Shown here in pieces: positions 53,631 to 60,992 of a stretch of DNA of 64,000 nucleotides. Under the pieces are notes generated by a model. That model had not been told where the DNA came from. It made no database searches and was given only the letters and a program-made list of their open reading frames with translations. The stretch covers positions 62,001 to 126,000 of the forward strand of contig JBPRGH010000054.1 of assembly GCA_051418055.1 (NCBI GenBank). The letters are read 5' to 3'. Each line of letters starts with the position of its first letter. The stretch's first letter is position 1. A program made the translations under genes and the position numbers. The stretch is from JBPRGH01 sp051418055 (GTDB lineage: Bacteria > Bacteroidota > Bacteroidia > Cytophagales > Cyclobacteriaceae).

Positions 53631-53773
53631 TCTTCTGCTAAATAATTATTTTTCTATCGGTTGCACAAAGCATATTAGGTATAGTTTAACGGTTAGGCTT
53701 TGTACCAAATGTTGTACCCTTAGTTCGAAGGCGTAAAAACCTCGTTTAAGAGAATTAAATGATGTTTTTTTAA

Positions 53774-54205
53774 TCATTCATGATACAATAGCATTTGTAG
53801 TTTCCAATCCCCATTTTTATTTCGTATAAAAAGATATACATAATCGGTATGCAATTTTTTTTCTGTTTTTTGGCCTGTTTCATCATAAATATCTGATACC
53901 ATAGTTCCAATTGACCAGGCGAGATCGTCTTTTATCATGGATTGAGTTTCGATGGTCTCCATCACCTTGAATACTTTTGGATTTCTGAGGAGTACCGTTG
54001 ACATCATTGTATCTCTTGAATAGCGAAGCTGGAAAGGGGATTTGAAGAAAGCATTTTTATCCAGAAGAGATTCCATTTTATCAAGATCCACATCATTCCA
54101 GGCTTTATAAAAATCAGATACAAGATGATAAGTCATTGAATTATTAGTTTGGGAATATGCTGCTGACCCTATTACTAATAAGAAGAGCAAAACAATTATT
54201 TTCAT
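53774..54205 (-). CDS. Exported NTF2/SnoaL-like protein
   Basis: Start ATG at 54205 gives 143 residues with signal peptide MKIIVLLFLLVIGSAAYSQ; the frame is open further up (to 54295) but that part runs into a palindromic repeat. The mature protein has YHLVSDFYKAWNDVDLDKME and LDKNAFFKSPF, the start of a DUF4440/SnoaL-type cone fold, and ends DWKLQMLLYHE. A binding or enzymatic role cannot be given. It is the first gene of the accessory region; a family-1 palindromic repeat lies just upstream (54242..54340). Confidence 0.75.
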   Translation of the reverse strand: MKIIVLLFLLVIGSAAYSQTNNSMTYHLVSDFYKAWNDVDLDKMESLLDKNAFFKSPFQLRYSRDTMMSTVLLRNPKVFKVMETIETQSMIKDDLAWSIGTMVSDIYDETGQKTEKKLHTDYVYLFIRNKNGDWKLQMLLYHE

Positions 54206-54241
54206 ATATTTTTTGCGGTTGGCTAAAAATGCAGGGCCTTT

Positions 54242-54340
54242 AGCGTGAATAACTATATCCCATAGTAAAAGTAGGTAATAAAACTGAACCAACAAATACC
54301 ACTATAAACCCTATGTATTTATAGCTACTGTTAGCGAACG
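54242..54340 (-). repeat. Palindromic repeat, family 1, copy C
   Basis: Imperfect inverted repeat, with CATAG/CTATG arms and an outer CAGTAGCTATA on the reverse strand. It shares GTAGCTA and GTAAAAGTAG-type cores with the copy near 61.7 kb and CAGTARCTATA with the copies at 57.9 and 58.7 kb. It lies just upstream of the 53774 gene. Confidence 0.6.
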
Positions 54341-54513
54341 TTCTTCTACTTTCTGCGAAATCTGACTGGCAGAACCCAAGGGTTTATAAAGGTTTAGGAT
54401 ATTGTCTAGATGAAGAAGCGATGAGATTGATGAAGTCATTACCAAAAAAGGATCCCTTCACATGAGAATGAAATAAATAAAAGCGCTCTTCAAAGATGCC
54501 ACTCTCTATTACG

Positions 54514-54602
54514 CTGGTGCCACACTCCTAACATGCTGGCGCCACACTCCTAACATACTGGTGCTAAACTGCTAACACGCTGGTGTTGTGCGTGCAACAC
54601 CA
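54514..54602 (+). repeat. Tandem 22-bp repeat ending in a perfect hairpin
   Basis: Units start at 54514, 54536, 54558 and 54580, exactly 22 bp apart, each opening CTGGTG or CTGGCG. Units 1 and 2 read CTGGTGCCACACTCCTAACA and CTGGCGCCACACTCCTAACA; unit 3 diverges (CTGGTGCTAAACTGCTAACA). The last copy turns into TGGTGTTG-TGCGTG-CAACACCA, a perfect eight-pair hairpin. It stands 200 bp before the HU gene. The remaining 54341..54799 space has no gene I can support. Confidence 0.75.
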
Positions 54603-54799
54603 TGGTGTTTTATCTTTGTCCATTTGTTAACTTGGAATTTTTATATGAACAAAAGAATAATTAGATACGAATAATAATTTCCTATGGTATGTATGAAAAT
54701 GGATGGAGATATGTAGAGTATAAATGATGTGAGCTATGCGCTTGTATTGTCAATAAATATGCAATAAATTAACACATTAAACTAATAACAACAAAGAAT

Positions 54800-55186
54800 A
54801 TGCCAATACCCTACAAAGCAGTGATCAAACGACCGGGTGGAATAGGCAGTGAAACTAAGCCTAAATACTACCCCACTGTCACAAAGACTAATATGCTGGA
54901 GTTAAATGAACTTTGTGACATCATTAGTGAAAGAGCTACATTTAACCGGGCAGTTATTTATGGTGTGGCTGAGCTGCTTGCCAACATGATACCGGAGCTG
55001 TTGCAGCAAGGCCATAGCATTAAATTTGGAAACCTGGGGATTTTTAGTCTCTCCATTAAAGGTGAAGGCCAGGATAGCCCGCGGGATGTTAATGTGCGTA
55101 CCATTAAGGAGGTGAAGATAAATTTCAGGCCCAGCACTGCAGTTAAAGCGAAGCTCCGTCTCGCGGAATTTAGGAAGGTGAAATAA
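54800..55186 (+). CDS. HU-family DNA-binding protein
   Basis: 128 residues. The HU/IHF fold is shown by MLELNELCDIISERATFNRA, a helix pair, HSIKFGNLGIFSLSIKG and VKINFRPSTAVKAKL, with an N-terminal extension (PYKAVIKRPGGIGSETKPKY) and the GxG beta-arm region. This is the HU-HIG type common in Bacteroidota. It binds and bends DNA as a dimer. A perfect terminator follows at 55208. It is a possible accessory-element gene. The 22-bp repeats upstream could be its own or another binding array. Confidence 0.88.
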   Translation: MPIPYKAVIKRPGGIGSETKPKYYPTVTKTNMLELNELCDIISERATFNRAVIYGVAELLANMIPELLQQGHSIKFGNLGIFSLSIKGEGQDSPRDVNVRTIKEVKINFRPSTAVKAKLRLAEFRKVK

Positions 55187-55207
55187 TAAAGATGCTGTTA
55201 TTTGAAC

Positions 55208-55228
55208 GTCGGCCGTATAATGGCCGAC
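55208..55228 (+). terminator. Terminator of the HU-family gene
   Basis: GTCGGCC and GGCCGAC pair perfectly around a seven-base loop and are followed by TCTTTCTT on the plus strand, 22 bp after the HU stop codon. Confidence 0.85.
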
Positions 55229-55397
55229 TCTTTCTTAGAGGTCCATTTTAATCTTTAAAATACGTCCTTTTACACCTCGTGATTTATAGTTCTCTATTCC
55301 AGATCATCACCTGAAGGTTCTAAAACATTTCTATATTTATCATGTTTCAAAATTACAGTAGAGGTTATGATATATGTTTATTGAATCAAAAGTTCAA

Positions 55398-56270
55398 ATG
55401 TCAAAATCACTTGTTTTCGTAATTTTACTTTTCATTCCCAATTTGGTATCAGGTCAGCAGGTTAAAGATGACCGGGCTCCTGCAGATACTATTGTGGTAA
55501 AATCCATTTATCGTTTTGATAATGAATATAGAAGGGCAGACGTATTCATCTCTTCGATTAGTTCAACTCTTTTGGTTGCTGCACATTATCTACAAAGAGA
55601 CGATCTTACAGAAGACGATGTAATAAACCTGACACCTGAAGATATATCCAGGTTTGAACGAGGGGCTGTTTTCAATAACAGCACTAGTGCACAATCATTA
55701 AGCGACGTTCTGTTGGTTTCTTCGTTTGTTTTCCCACTGGCTGCTGCAATTACAGTACCTGATCAGGGTGTAAGTAAAACAAATCTTCTCTTTCTTTATG
55801 CTCAAACTGTATTGGTTACAAACAGCCTCAATGTTTTTACTAAGGTTGTATCTTCCAGAAAACGACCATACGTTTATAATCCTGACGTAAGCCTTTCCCA
55901 AAGAACCAGCAGGGATGCACTAGCATCATTTTATTCAGGACATACCGTAAATGTTGCTGCAATGACATTTTTAACTGCCAAGATCCTTGATGACTATTAT
56001 CCCGAGAGTAGATTGGTTGACTGGGTTGTATGGCCACTGGCAGCAATGCTTCCGGCTGTACAAGGATACTGGCGGGTACAAGCCGGTAAACATTTTATTT
56101 CTGATGTGATCCTGGGATACGGTATTGGAGCAGTAACAGGGTTTATGATTCCATGGCTCCACCATTACGAACGAAACTTAGGCACTAAAAAGAAAAATTC
56201 TAAAGTGAGTTTGAAATTACAGCCTTTTGTCGGTGGCTTAAATGGCTTATCATTGACTGCCCGATTCTAA
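55398..56270 (+). CDS. PAP2-family phosphatase
   Basis: 290 residues. A start at ATG 55398 gives a signal peptide MSKSLVFVILLFIPNLVSGQ; an upstream ATG at 55374 adds eight polar residues. The PAP2 triad is complete: KVVSSRKRPYVY, ASFYSGHTVNVAA (Ser/Gly/His), and GYWRVQAGKHFISDVILGYG. There are about five membrane or barrel-facing hydrophobic segments. Such enzymes dephosphorylate lipid phosphates, for instance undecaprenyl-PP or lipid A. Some PAP2 proteins lack the membrane bundle, but that is not the case here. Followed by the DoxX-like gene. Confidence 0.88.
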   Translation: MSKSLVFVILLFIPNLVSGQQVKDDRAPADTIVVKSIYRFDNEYRRADVFISSISSTLLVAAHYLQRDDLTEDDVINLTPEDISRFERGAVFNNSTSAQSLSDVLLVSSFVFPLAAAITVPDQGVSKTNLLFLYAQTVLVTNSLNVFTKVVSSRKRPYVYNPDVSLSQRTSRDALASFYSGHTVNVAAMTFLTAKILDDYYPESRLVDWVVWPLAAMLPAVQGYWRVQAGKHFISDVILGYGIGAVTGFMIPWLHHYERNLGTKKKNSKVSLKLQPFVGGLNGLSLTARF

Positions 56271-56318
56271 TAACTCATGATTCATTTATTTGATTTTCTT
56301 TTAATATACAGTTGAGGC

Positions 56319-56690
56319 ATGAAGCTGGCAGGAATAATATTATCATGGTTGGTAGCCCTCTTTATGGTTGCTGATGCTATAATGAAATTCATAAGGTTAC
56401 CCCTCATGGTAGAAGCATTGGAGAATCTCGGCTATCAGGAGAGTGATTTTAACACCATTGGCTTGTTAGGTTTGCTGGCGGCGGTGCTTTATGTTATTCC
56501 GCGCACTGCGGTGCCGGGCCTATTCCTCATAACGGGTTATTTAGGCGGTGCCATTGCTTCAAATTTTCGTACAGATGCTTCCCCCACTTCGCACCTCTAT
56601 TTTGCTGTTTTAATTTTGCTTTTGACCTGGGCAGGAGCCTTGTTGCGTTATCAGGAATTAAGAAGTATGTTTTTTAGGAAAAGATTATGA
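56319..56690 (+). CDS. DoxX-like four-helix membrane protein
   Basis: 123 residues with four membrane helices and the DoxX-like pattern LSWLVALFMVADAIMKFIRL then EALENLGYQESDFNTIGLLG. The family is tied to membrane redox or quinone proteins in some bacteria, but no activity is shown here. On the plus strand, 49 bp after the PAP2 gene. The conserved 35-bp repeat starts 2 bp after its stop. Confidence 0.85.
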   Translation: MKLAGIILSWLVALFMVADAIMKFIRLPLMVEALENLGYQESDFNTIGLLGLLAAVLYVIPRTAVPGLFLITGYLGGAIASNFRTDASPTSHLYFAVLILLLTWAGALLRYQELRSMFFRKRL

Positions 56691-56691
56691 A

Positions 56692-56726
56692 AAGGAACAG
56701 CGCTAGATGATGGAGAAATTCACCAC
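56692..56726. repeat. 35-bp direct repeat, copy 1
   Basis: Bases 56692..56726 match 60821..60855 at 30 of 35 positions, with AAGGAACAG at one end and GAGAAATTCACCAC at the other. It starts 2 bp after the DoxX stop and lies 42 bp downstream of the end of the 56768 gene on the reverse strand. Confidence 0.65.
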
Positions 56727-56767
56727 GTTATAATGTGATAAATAGAAGATTCTTATTTTTGCTTTTC

Positions 56768-56971
56768 TTAAAATTTTGAGATGATATGGAAAATTGCACT
56801 TAGTAATATACCTAAAGTCAATATTCCAACAAACATTCTTTTAAAGGAACGATTATTTACCTCATATGGACCGGTCATGTAATCATTAAATTTACCTTTA
56901 AATCCATTTGATAACCAAACCATAAATGATCCAGTCGCGGTTAGTATGAATGTTAAAATATTTAATCGCAT
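56768..56971 (-). CDS. Small two-helix membrane protein, unknown
   Basis: 67 residues: RLNILTFILTATGSFMVWLS and MFVGILTLGILLSAIFHIIS are membrane segments around a short polar loop. No family recognised. It is short, so the call rests on the two clean membrane helices and isolation between repeats. A family-2 palindromic repeat (56985..57115) lies directly upstream. Confidence 0.5.
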   Translation of the reverse strand: MRLNILTFILTATGSFMVWLSNGFKGKFNDYMTGPYEVNNRSFKRMFVGILTLGILLSAIFHIISKF

Positions 56972-56984
56972 ATATTATTGAGAG

Positions 56985-57115
56985 TAACGGTCAAGTATAA
57001 GCCTAGTGCGGGATTTCAGAGCGATTCACTGTCCGCCTGTATCAAAATTTGATAGGTGCCAAAGTACTCAATTTTAGCTATTCAGCCCGTATTACAATTA
57101 TATAATGTTGTGAAC
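56985..57115 (-). repeat. Palindromic repeat, family 2 (copy E)
   Basis: About 130 bp with nested pairing such as ACGGGC / GCGGGAT-type arms on the reverse strand. It is flanked by short inverted TTATA and AACATTATATAA segments. The sequence differs from family 1 but occupies the same position, between single genes (57216 and 56768). Confidence 0.5.
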
Positions 57116-57215
57116 TGGCTTTTCATTTTTTAAACCTGTTCACTCTATTTTTAGGTTATCAGTCAGCATAATATTAGAAAAAATGTTAATGAGAAAATTA
57201 AACCACTTTAATTAC

Positions 57216-57917
57216 CTACTTCATTTTTAAAGCAAGCTTTCCGCAGGGGATGATTCCAGATCCAGAGGGTGATATGCTCATTCTGTAATATAGGTCTTGG
57301 TCTTTCAAAATAAGTGCCGCTCTTGGAGTACCCGATGCCTGATAAGAGAGCGTTGCTACATAGAAAATATGCTCCTCATTGGGATCAATCGTTTTTTTGC
57401 AATTTGTAGCCTTATTAAAATGGGTATCTAAAAAGGATTTTATTCCAGTTAGACCATAGTTATACGTTGATAGTTTATCATATGTCAAGGTATTCGTTGG
57501 TAAAAAGAGTTTTAAATAGGAGTCAGGTGGAGTAAAAATTGCAAATGAATCAGCGGGGAAATCAATATTAAGTTCTAATGGAGTATTAGTTTCATTAATT
57601 ATCCGAGTCCAAAATACAGCAAACGCGTAACGTTTTCCCGAAGAATCAAAATATTGCGTTCCATCAGGTGCAATACCTCCACCTTTTGGAAGGCTGTTCT
57701 GTATGGTTATCTCTTTTCCTGTGGAAGATGTATATGTAGTGTCTGTATAAATATATCTTTCTATATCATGGTTTTGTGAAAGTTGCTTGTTGTTATTTTT
57801 TGTCGAGGCTTCTATCTCTGATTCAATAGCAATCTTCCCTATTTTTGAATTACTTCTTTGTCCACAAGAACAAATCCATGTAATTGTCAATAACGATATA
57901 ATAAGTTTTTTCCTCAT
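57216..57917 (-). CDS. Lipoprotein, unknown (parent of the fragment at 60874)
   Basis: 233 residues. The N-terminus KKLIISLLTITWICSCGQRS is a signal peptide with Cys-Ser-Cys (lipobox). The mature part has TYTSSTGKEITIQNSLPKGG and ends ILKDQDLYYRMSISPSGSGI with two conserved Cys (NCKKTID and IPCGKL). I do not recognise a family. A copy of the last 27 residues occurs in another place (60874..60957). Family-1 repeat A lies upstream. Confidence 0.7.
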   Translation of the reverse strand: MRKKLIISLLTITWICSCGQRSNSKIGKIAIESEIEASTKNNNKQLSQNHDIERYIYTDTTYTSSTGKEITIQNSLPKGGGIAPDGTQYFDSSGKRYAFAVFWTRIINETNTPLELNIDFPADSFAIFTPPDSYLKLFLPTNTLTYDKLSTYNYGLTGIKSFLDTHFNKATNCKKTIDPNEEHIFYVATLSYQASGTPRAALILKDQDLYYRMSISPSGSGIIPCGKLALKMK

Positions 57918-57932
57918 TTTTTTACTTGATCA

Positions 57933-58059
57933 CAACGCTGAGCGTATACTTAGTGGGTCATCGAAGTGAGTCCCTGTGCGTCGTAGTAAAGTAGCTACTA
58001 CAACGAAAATAACCTAACCCACTACACTCCTTATTGAGTATAGTTACTGTTGGCAGAAG
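57933..58059 (-). repeat. Palindromic repeat, family 1, copy A
   Basis: On the reverse strand CAACAGTAACTATACT begins the arm and the other arm, read inverted, is CAACGCTGAGCGTATACT. Inside are AGTGGGTTAGGTT and GACTCACTTCGATGACCCAC with ACCCAC / GTGGGT pairing. The core GACTCACTTCGATNACCCA is shared with copy B at 18 of 19 bases. Confidence 0.75.
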
Positions 58060-58118
58060 TTGGTATCCGCCAAATCTTGTCCACAATGAATAAATGTTTC
58101 TGCAAACCTGTCCTTTAG

Positions 58119-58664
58119 TCATCCTCCTGTGCCATTCGTGTTACACTTACAAGATTCACATTCTTTTTTAGTCTCAAATCCTTTTTTAGAGCAACCGCTA
58201 TATCCAATTTGATTACAAGCTGATGTTGTTTTGTCATAAAACCACATTGTAAAATATGCGGTGCAAATTTCGTCAGTTGGCGGCGTCTCGTTACATATAG
58301 ATGTTATGTTACAGTTTCCAAAGTCTACATTTGTTATTGTTACCCAAGGATATCCTGGCCCCATAGTAGTACAAGGAAATAATTCATTGTCTCTTGTCTT
58401 TCTAACTGTTACAATTAACTTCTGTCCAACTTCACTAAATTTATCCTTGTCCAAATTATAGGCATGGTACCTAATCCAATCAAATCCTGTGATATTTTTA
58501 ATACTTTCTAAATCATTTTCTTTAAAATCTATCAACACTAGTCCACAATCTGCTCCAAATCCCGCAACTGTTACTTCAAATGTGTCTGTAATGGTAAATT
58601 CATTGTCGTCACAAGAAAAAGCCAAAACACTTAATGTTATGAGTATTATTATTACTCGTTTCAT
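58119..58664 (-). CDS. Lipoprotein with Kunitz/BPTI-type domain
   Basis: 181 residues. Signal MKRVIIILITLSVLAFSCDD with lipobox Cys, a beta-rich region (about 20-125), and a Cys-rich C-terminus. Six Cys have BPTI spacing: C-x9-C-x15-C-x7-C-x10-C-x2-C (BPTI C-x8-C-x15-C-x7-C-x12-C-x3-C), with TAYFTMWFYDKTTSA, NQIGYSG and SKKGFETKKE between, which match the Kunitz consensus FYN/YxGC and F-S/T-x-x-E-C. The residue in the P1 position (after the second Cys) would be Thr, not Lys/Arg. A further Cys follows (CKC). Function as an inhibitor is inferred from the pattern only. Family-1 repeats lie on both sides. Confidence 0.7.
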   Translation of the reverse strand: MKRVIIILITLSVLAFSCDDNEFTITDTFEVTVAGFGADCGLVLIDFKENDLESIKNITGFDWIRYHAYNLDKDKFSEVGQKLIVTVRKTRDNELFPCTTMGPGYPWVTITNVDFGNCNITSICNETPPTDEICTAYFTMWFYDKTTSACNQIGYSGCSKKGFETKKECESCKCNTNGTGG

Positions 58665-58734
58665 AATCTTATTTTTTTATAAGACCCAACTTTTTATCGA
58701 TTGGTTGTAATATCTCTCATTTTTTGCCAATTGC

Positions 58735-58865
58735 TGCCAAGGCTCAGGCTATACTCATTATGGGTGATCGAAGTGAGTCATTGTACTCCGTAACAAAGTA
58801 GCCAAAACCACTGAAAGAACCTAACCTACAATACACCTAATGAGTATAGCTACTGCTGGCGGAAG
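58735..58865 (-). repeat. Palindromic repeat, family 1, copy B
   Basis: On the reverse strand CGCCAGCAGTAGCTATACTC is paired with the inverted copy of TGCCAAGGCTCAGGCTATAC, the outer stem over 20 bases. The core TTTGGCTACTTTGTTACG and GACTCACTTCGATCACCCA follow copy A. Lies upstream of the Kunitz gene and downstream of the 59047 gene. Confidence 0.75.
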
Positions 58866-59046
58866 TTCTCATTTGTTCTTTACATGATATGTCTGTCGCT
58901 GTTGGAATCCAATACTTAATAATCAGCAATACAATTACAGGAACAAGCTATAGTCCGACTAAAGAAAACCAGTCACTTAACGTTCGTCCACCTTCAGTAA
59001 TTAAAAATCCCTCACCTAACGGTCCCTTTGAAAATATGTGAATTTA

Positions 59047-60468
59047 TTATTTGACGTTATTCTTATGATCTTTATCAATATAACTTTTTGTAAATAAAAT
59101 AAAGTCATCTACAAAACCACCTGCCTTTGCCTTATCATTAACATCTGATCTAATATTGATTGGATATTTATAAACCACCTTTCGACTATCAAAATCAAAC
59201 CAGACGGCGTAGGATTTAGCTGTTCCATTAATTGTGTTAAAAGCCTCCGGAATAATTACCAGTCCAAGCCCTGGATAATTTACTTCATAGGTACCTAAAT
59301 GGTTTTCAATATCTTCATCTGTTAATTGGAATTCCTGATCATTTGTTACCATAGATCTGTTTTTCACAGAACTTTTAGCTTTCTCAAGTGAGTAAAAAGG
59401 ATTATAATAAACTCCTTGTTCCTCTTTTCGTAGCCAGGCTTCTACTCTGCCATGTTTAACATGCTTGTCCCATAATGCTGTAGCAGCCTGATACATATTT
59501 TCCCTAATCTCATCATCAGAAGCTTTTATTTGATTAGTTATAATCTTTGCCAGGCTATAATCAATACTAAACCATACACTTTTTGGGCATTCCCCTTCTG
59601 TGTCGTACATCATAGCTTTTGTATCTCGTGATATAATTGGTAATCCAGAATTAGAAAACTGACTTTCATTACTGAAGAGAAACCAGTTATCACCAAAAAC
59701 GAAGGCATATTCGCCTGGAGGTAAAACCTCGTTTATCACTACTTCATAAACTTCTTCATCAACTTTTTTAAAAGAAACATTAACGTTGCTCTCAGTATTC
59801 TGATCTGTTGAACCTCCTGCATATGCTGCAGCTGTTGTCTTAAAAGAAAGAAGGCTTCTGCTAATTTCCTCTCTTCCGGTCAGTTCCAGTTGAGCTAGTT
59901 TAAAGATGGTAGAGGGGTCTACACCGTTAGCTACTCTAACAAGAAACGTATAATCTTTATTTCTATCGAGTTTTACTTCTGAGGTCAGACCATTTACAAC
60001 CCAGTAAGAAGATGCTCCTGCCACAAATACGGCAGAATAAGACGTGGTTTTAATTTCAGCTGTTTTCTTTTCAAGGTTTATAACCTGATCATTTGATTTA
60101 TCAAAGAGATATGCCGTATTGTAAAAATCCAGGTCATATTTACCATTACTCATTGAGGATCCGGAAGAACCAGAATTTGAGGTTACAGACGGTGCTTGAT
60201 TGCCGTTACCTGTTGCTCCATTCCTTAGTTGCTTTTTTAATTTTGCCGCCAATTCATAATCCTCATTGGCAACAGCTTCATCAAGCTTTTGCTTAAGCTC
60301 GATTGCCTTTTTTATTTTTGCAGCCTTAGTAAAATTTTCATTGGCGACAGCCTGATTTTTTAGCTTCTCCATTTCATTAATGCTCATCTCGTTAAAATCC
60401 TGAGCACTTACAAGTTGAGCAAAAAGAAATAGGAAAATGGTAAAGATTCTAATAAAAATTAACTTCAT
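59047..60468 (-). CDS. Exported protein with two UVR-like motifs, unknown
   Basis: 473 residues from ATG 60468 (an upstream ATG at 60510 adds 14 residues). Signal MKLIFIRIFTIFLFLFAQLVSAQ. Residues about 30-75 contain two copies of a UvrB/UvrC-like helix-turn-helix motif: ANENFTKAAKIKKAIELKQK and ANEDYELAAKLKKQL. UVR motifs normally mediate contact between cytoplasmic repair proteins, so finding them in an exported protein is odd. The rest (YDLDFYNTAYLFDKSNDQVI to the end) is not recognised. It follows the att-like repeat at 60746. Confidence 0.7.
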   Translation of the reverse strand: MKLIFIRIFTIFLFLFAQLVSAQDFNEMSINEMEKLKNQAVANENFTKAAKIKKAIELKQKLDEAVANEDYELAAKLKKQLRNGATGNGNQAPSVTSNSGSSGSSMSNGKYDLDFYNTAYLFDKSNDQVINLEKKTAEIKTTSYSAVFVAGASSYWVVNGLTSEVKLDRNKDYTFLVRVANGVDPSTIFKLAQLELTGREEISRSLLSFKTTAAAYAGGSTDQNTESNVNVSFKKVDEEVYEVVINEVLPPGEYAFVFGDNWFLFSNESQFSNSGLPIISRDTKAMMYDTEGECPKSVWFSIDYSLAKIITNQIKASDDEIRENMYQAATALWDKHVKHGRVEAWLRKEEQGVYYNPFYSLEKAKSSVKNRSMVTNDQEFQLTDEDIENHLGTYEVNYPGLGLVIIPEAFNTINGTAKSYAVWFDFDSRKVVYKYPINIRSDVNDKAKAGGFVDDFILFTKSYIDKDHKNNVK

Positions 60469-60700
60469 GATAATGAATTGAATAGTGTTAATAAAAAAAT
60501 TTAACCTCAATGATAAAAAATTATCGAACCTTTAACAATACCTAAAAATGGGTAAATAGGTGAGTCGCTACTTAATTTATGCTTCTGTGTGCGTTTTGAA
60601 ATAATACTTTTTGCACTAAAATAATTGACTGTATGATCAGCATAATGATTAGTATAACTCCAAGCTGACAATAATGAATATCCTTTTCTCTTCTAAATAA

Positions 60701-60734
60701 AAAAACCTCGTTTAAAGGCATAAACGAGGTTTTT
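60701..60734 (-). terminator. Perfect 14-pair terminator beside an att-like repeat
   Basis: AAAAACCTCGTTTA pairs perfectly with TAAACGAGGTTTTT around a six-base loop. A T-run follows on the reverse strand. The stretch TCTTCTAAATAAAAAAACC next to it recurs at 63836, beside the third att-like copy. Confidence 0.8.
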
Positions 60735-60745
60735 TCTTAACATCT

Positions 60746-60817
60746 ATGAGCCCCCAGCCGGATTACTCGTACCCACAACCATGCCGCACAAGCCCTCGTG
60801 AACCTCCCCTGCGTTAC
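60746..60817 (-). repeat. tRNA-3'-end-like repeat, copy 1
   Basis: Reverse-strand segment ending GTAATCCGGCTGGGGGCTCAT. About 72 bp match 63713..63785 closely (a few changes). Its outer 20 bases are shared with the tRNA fragment at 63890, but the TTCGAATCC T-arm is degenerate (GAGTAATCC). A terminator follows on the reverse strand. Confidence 0.6.
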
Positions 60818-60820
60818 GGT

Positions 60821-60855
60821 AAGGAACAGAGTTAGAATATAGAGAAATTCACCAC
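60821..60855. repeat. 35-bp direct repeat, copy 2
   Basis: Matches 56692..56726 at 30 of 35 positions and sits between the tRNA-like repeat and the truncated gene fragment. A weaker related segment lies at 57191..57212, just after the end of the 57216 gene. Confidence 0.65.
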
Positions 60856-60873
60856 TTTAAATATCAGCATCAT

Positions 60874-60957
60874 TTATAGATCAATCTTACCAGCATTGAT
60901 TGCTCCAGAACGATTTGGTGAGATGCTCATTCTGTAATAGAGACCTTGCTCTTTTAA
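60874..60957 (-). pseudogene. 3' fragment of a 57216-type lipoprotein gene
   Basis: The reverse frame reads LKEQGLYYRMSISPNRSGAI and ends NAGKIDL-stop. It matches the C-terminus of the 57216 lipoprotein (LKDQDLYYRMSISPSGSGII to the end) at about 18 of 27 residues. The upstream frame lacks a start and meets a stop next to the end of the 60993 gene, so only the tail of a paralogue is left. Confidence 0.65.
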
Positions 60958-60992
60958 GTAAGCAATGTACTTGTCAATATCGTATATAATTA

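Noticed and set aside
53650..53735. tRNA-like piece (GGTATAGTTTAACGGTTAG and TAGTTCGAAGG)
   Set aside because: The D-arm-like and T-arm-like parts do not form a full cloverleaf with acceptor stem; treated as a hairpin at a possible joint.
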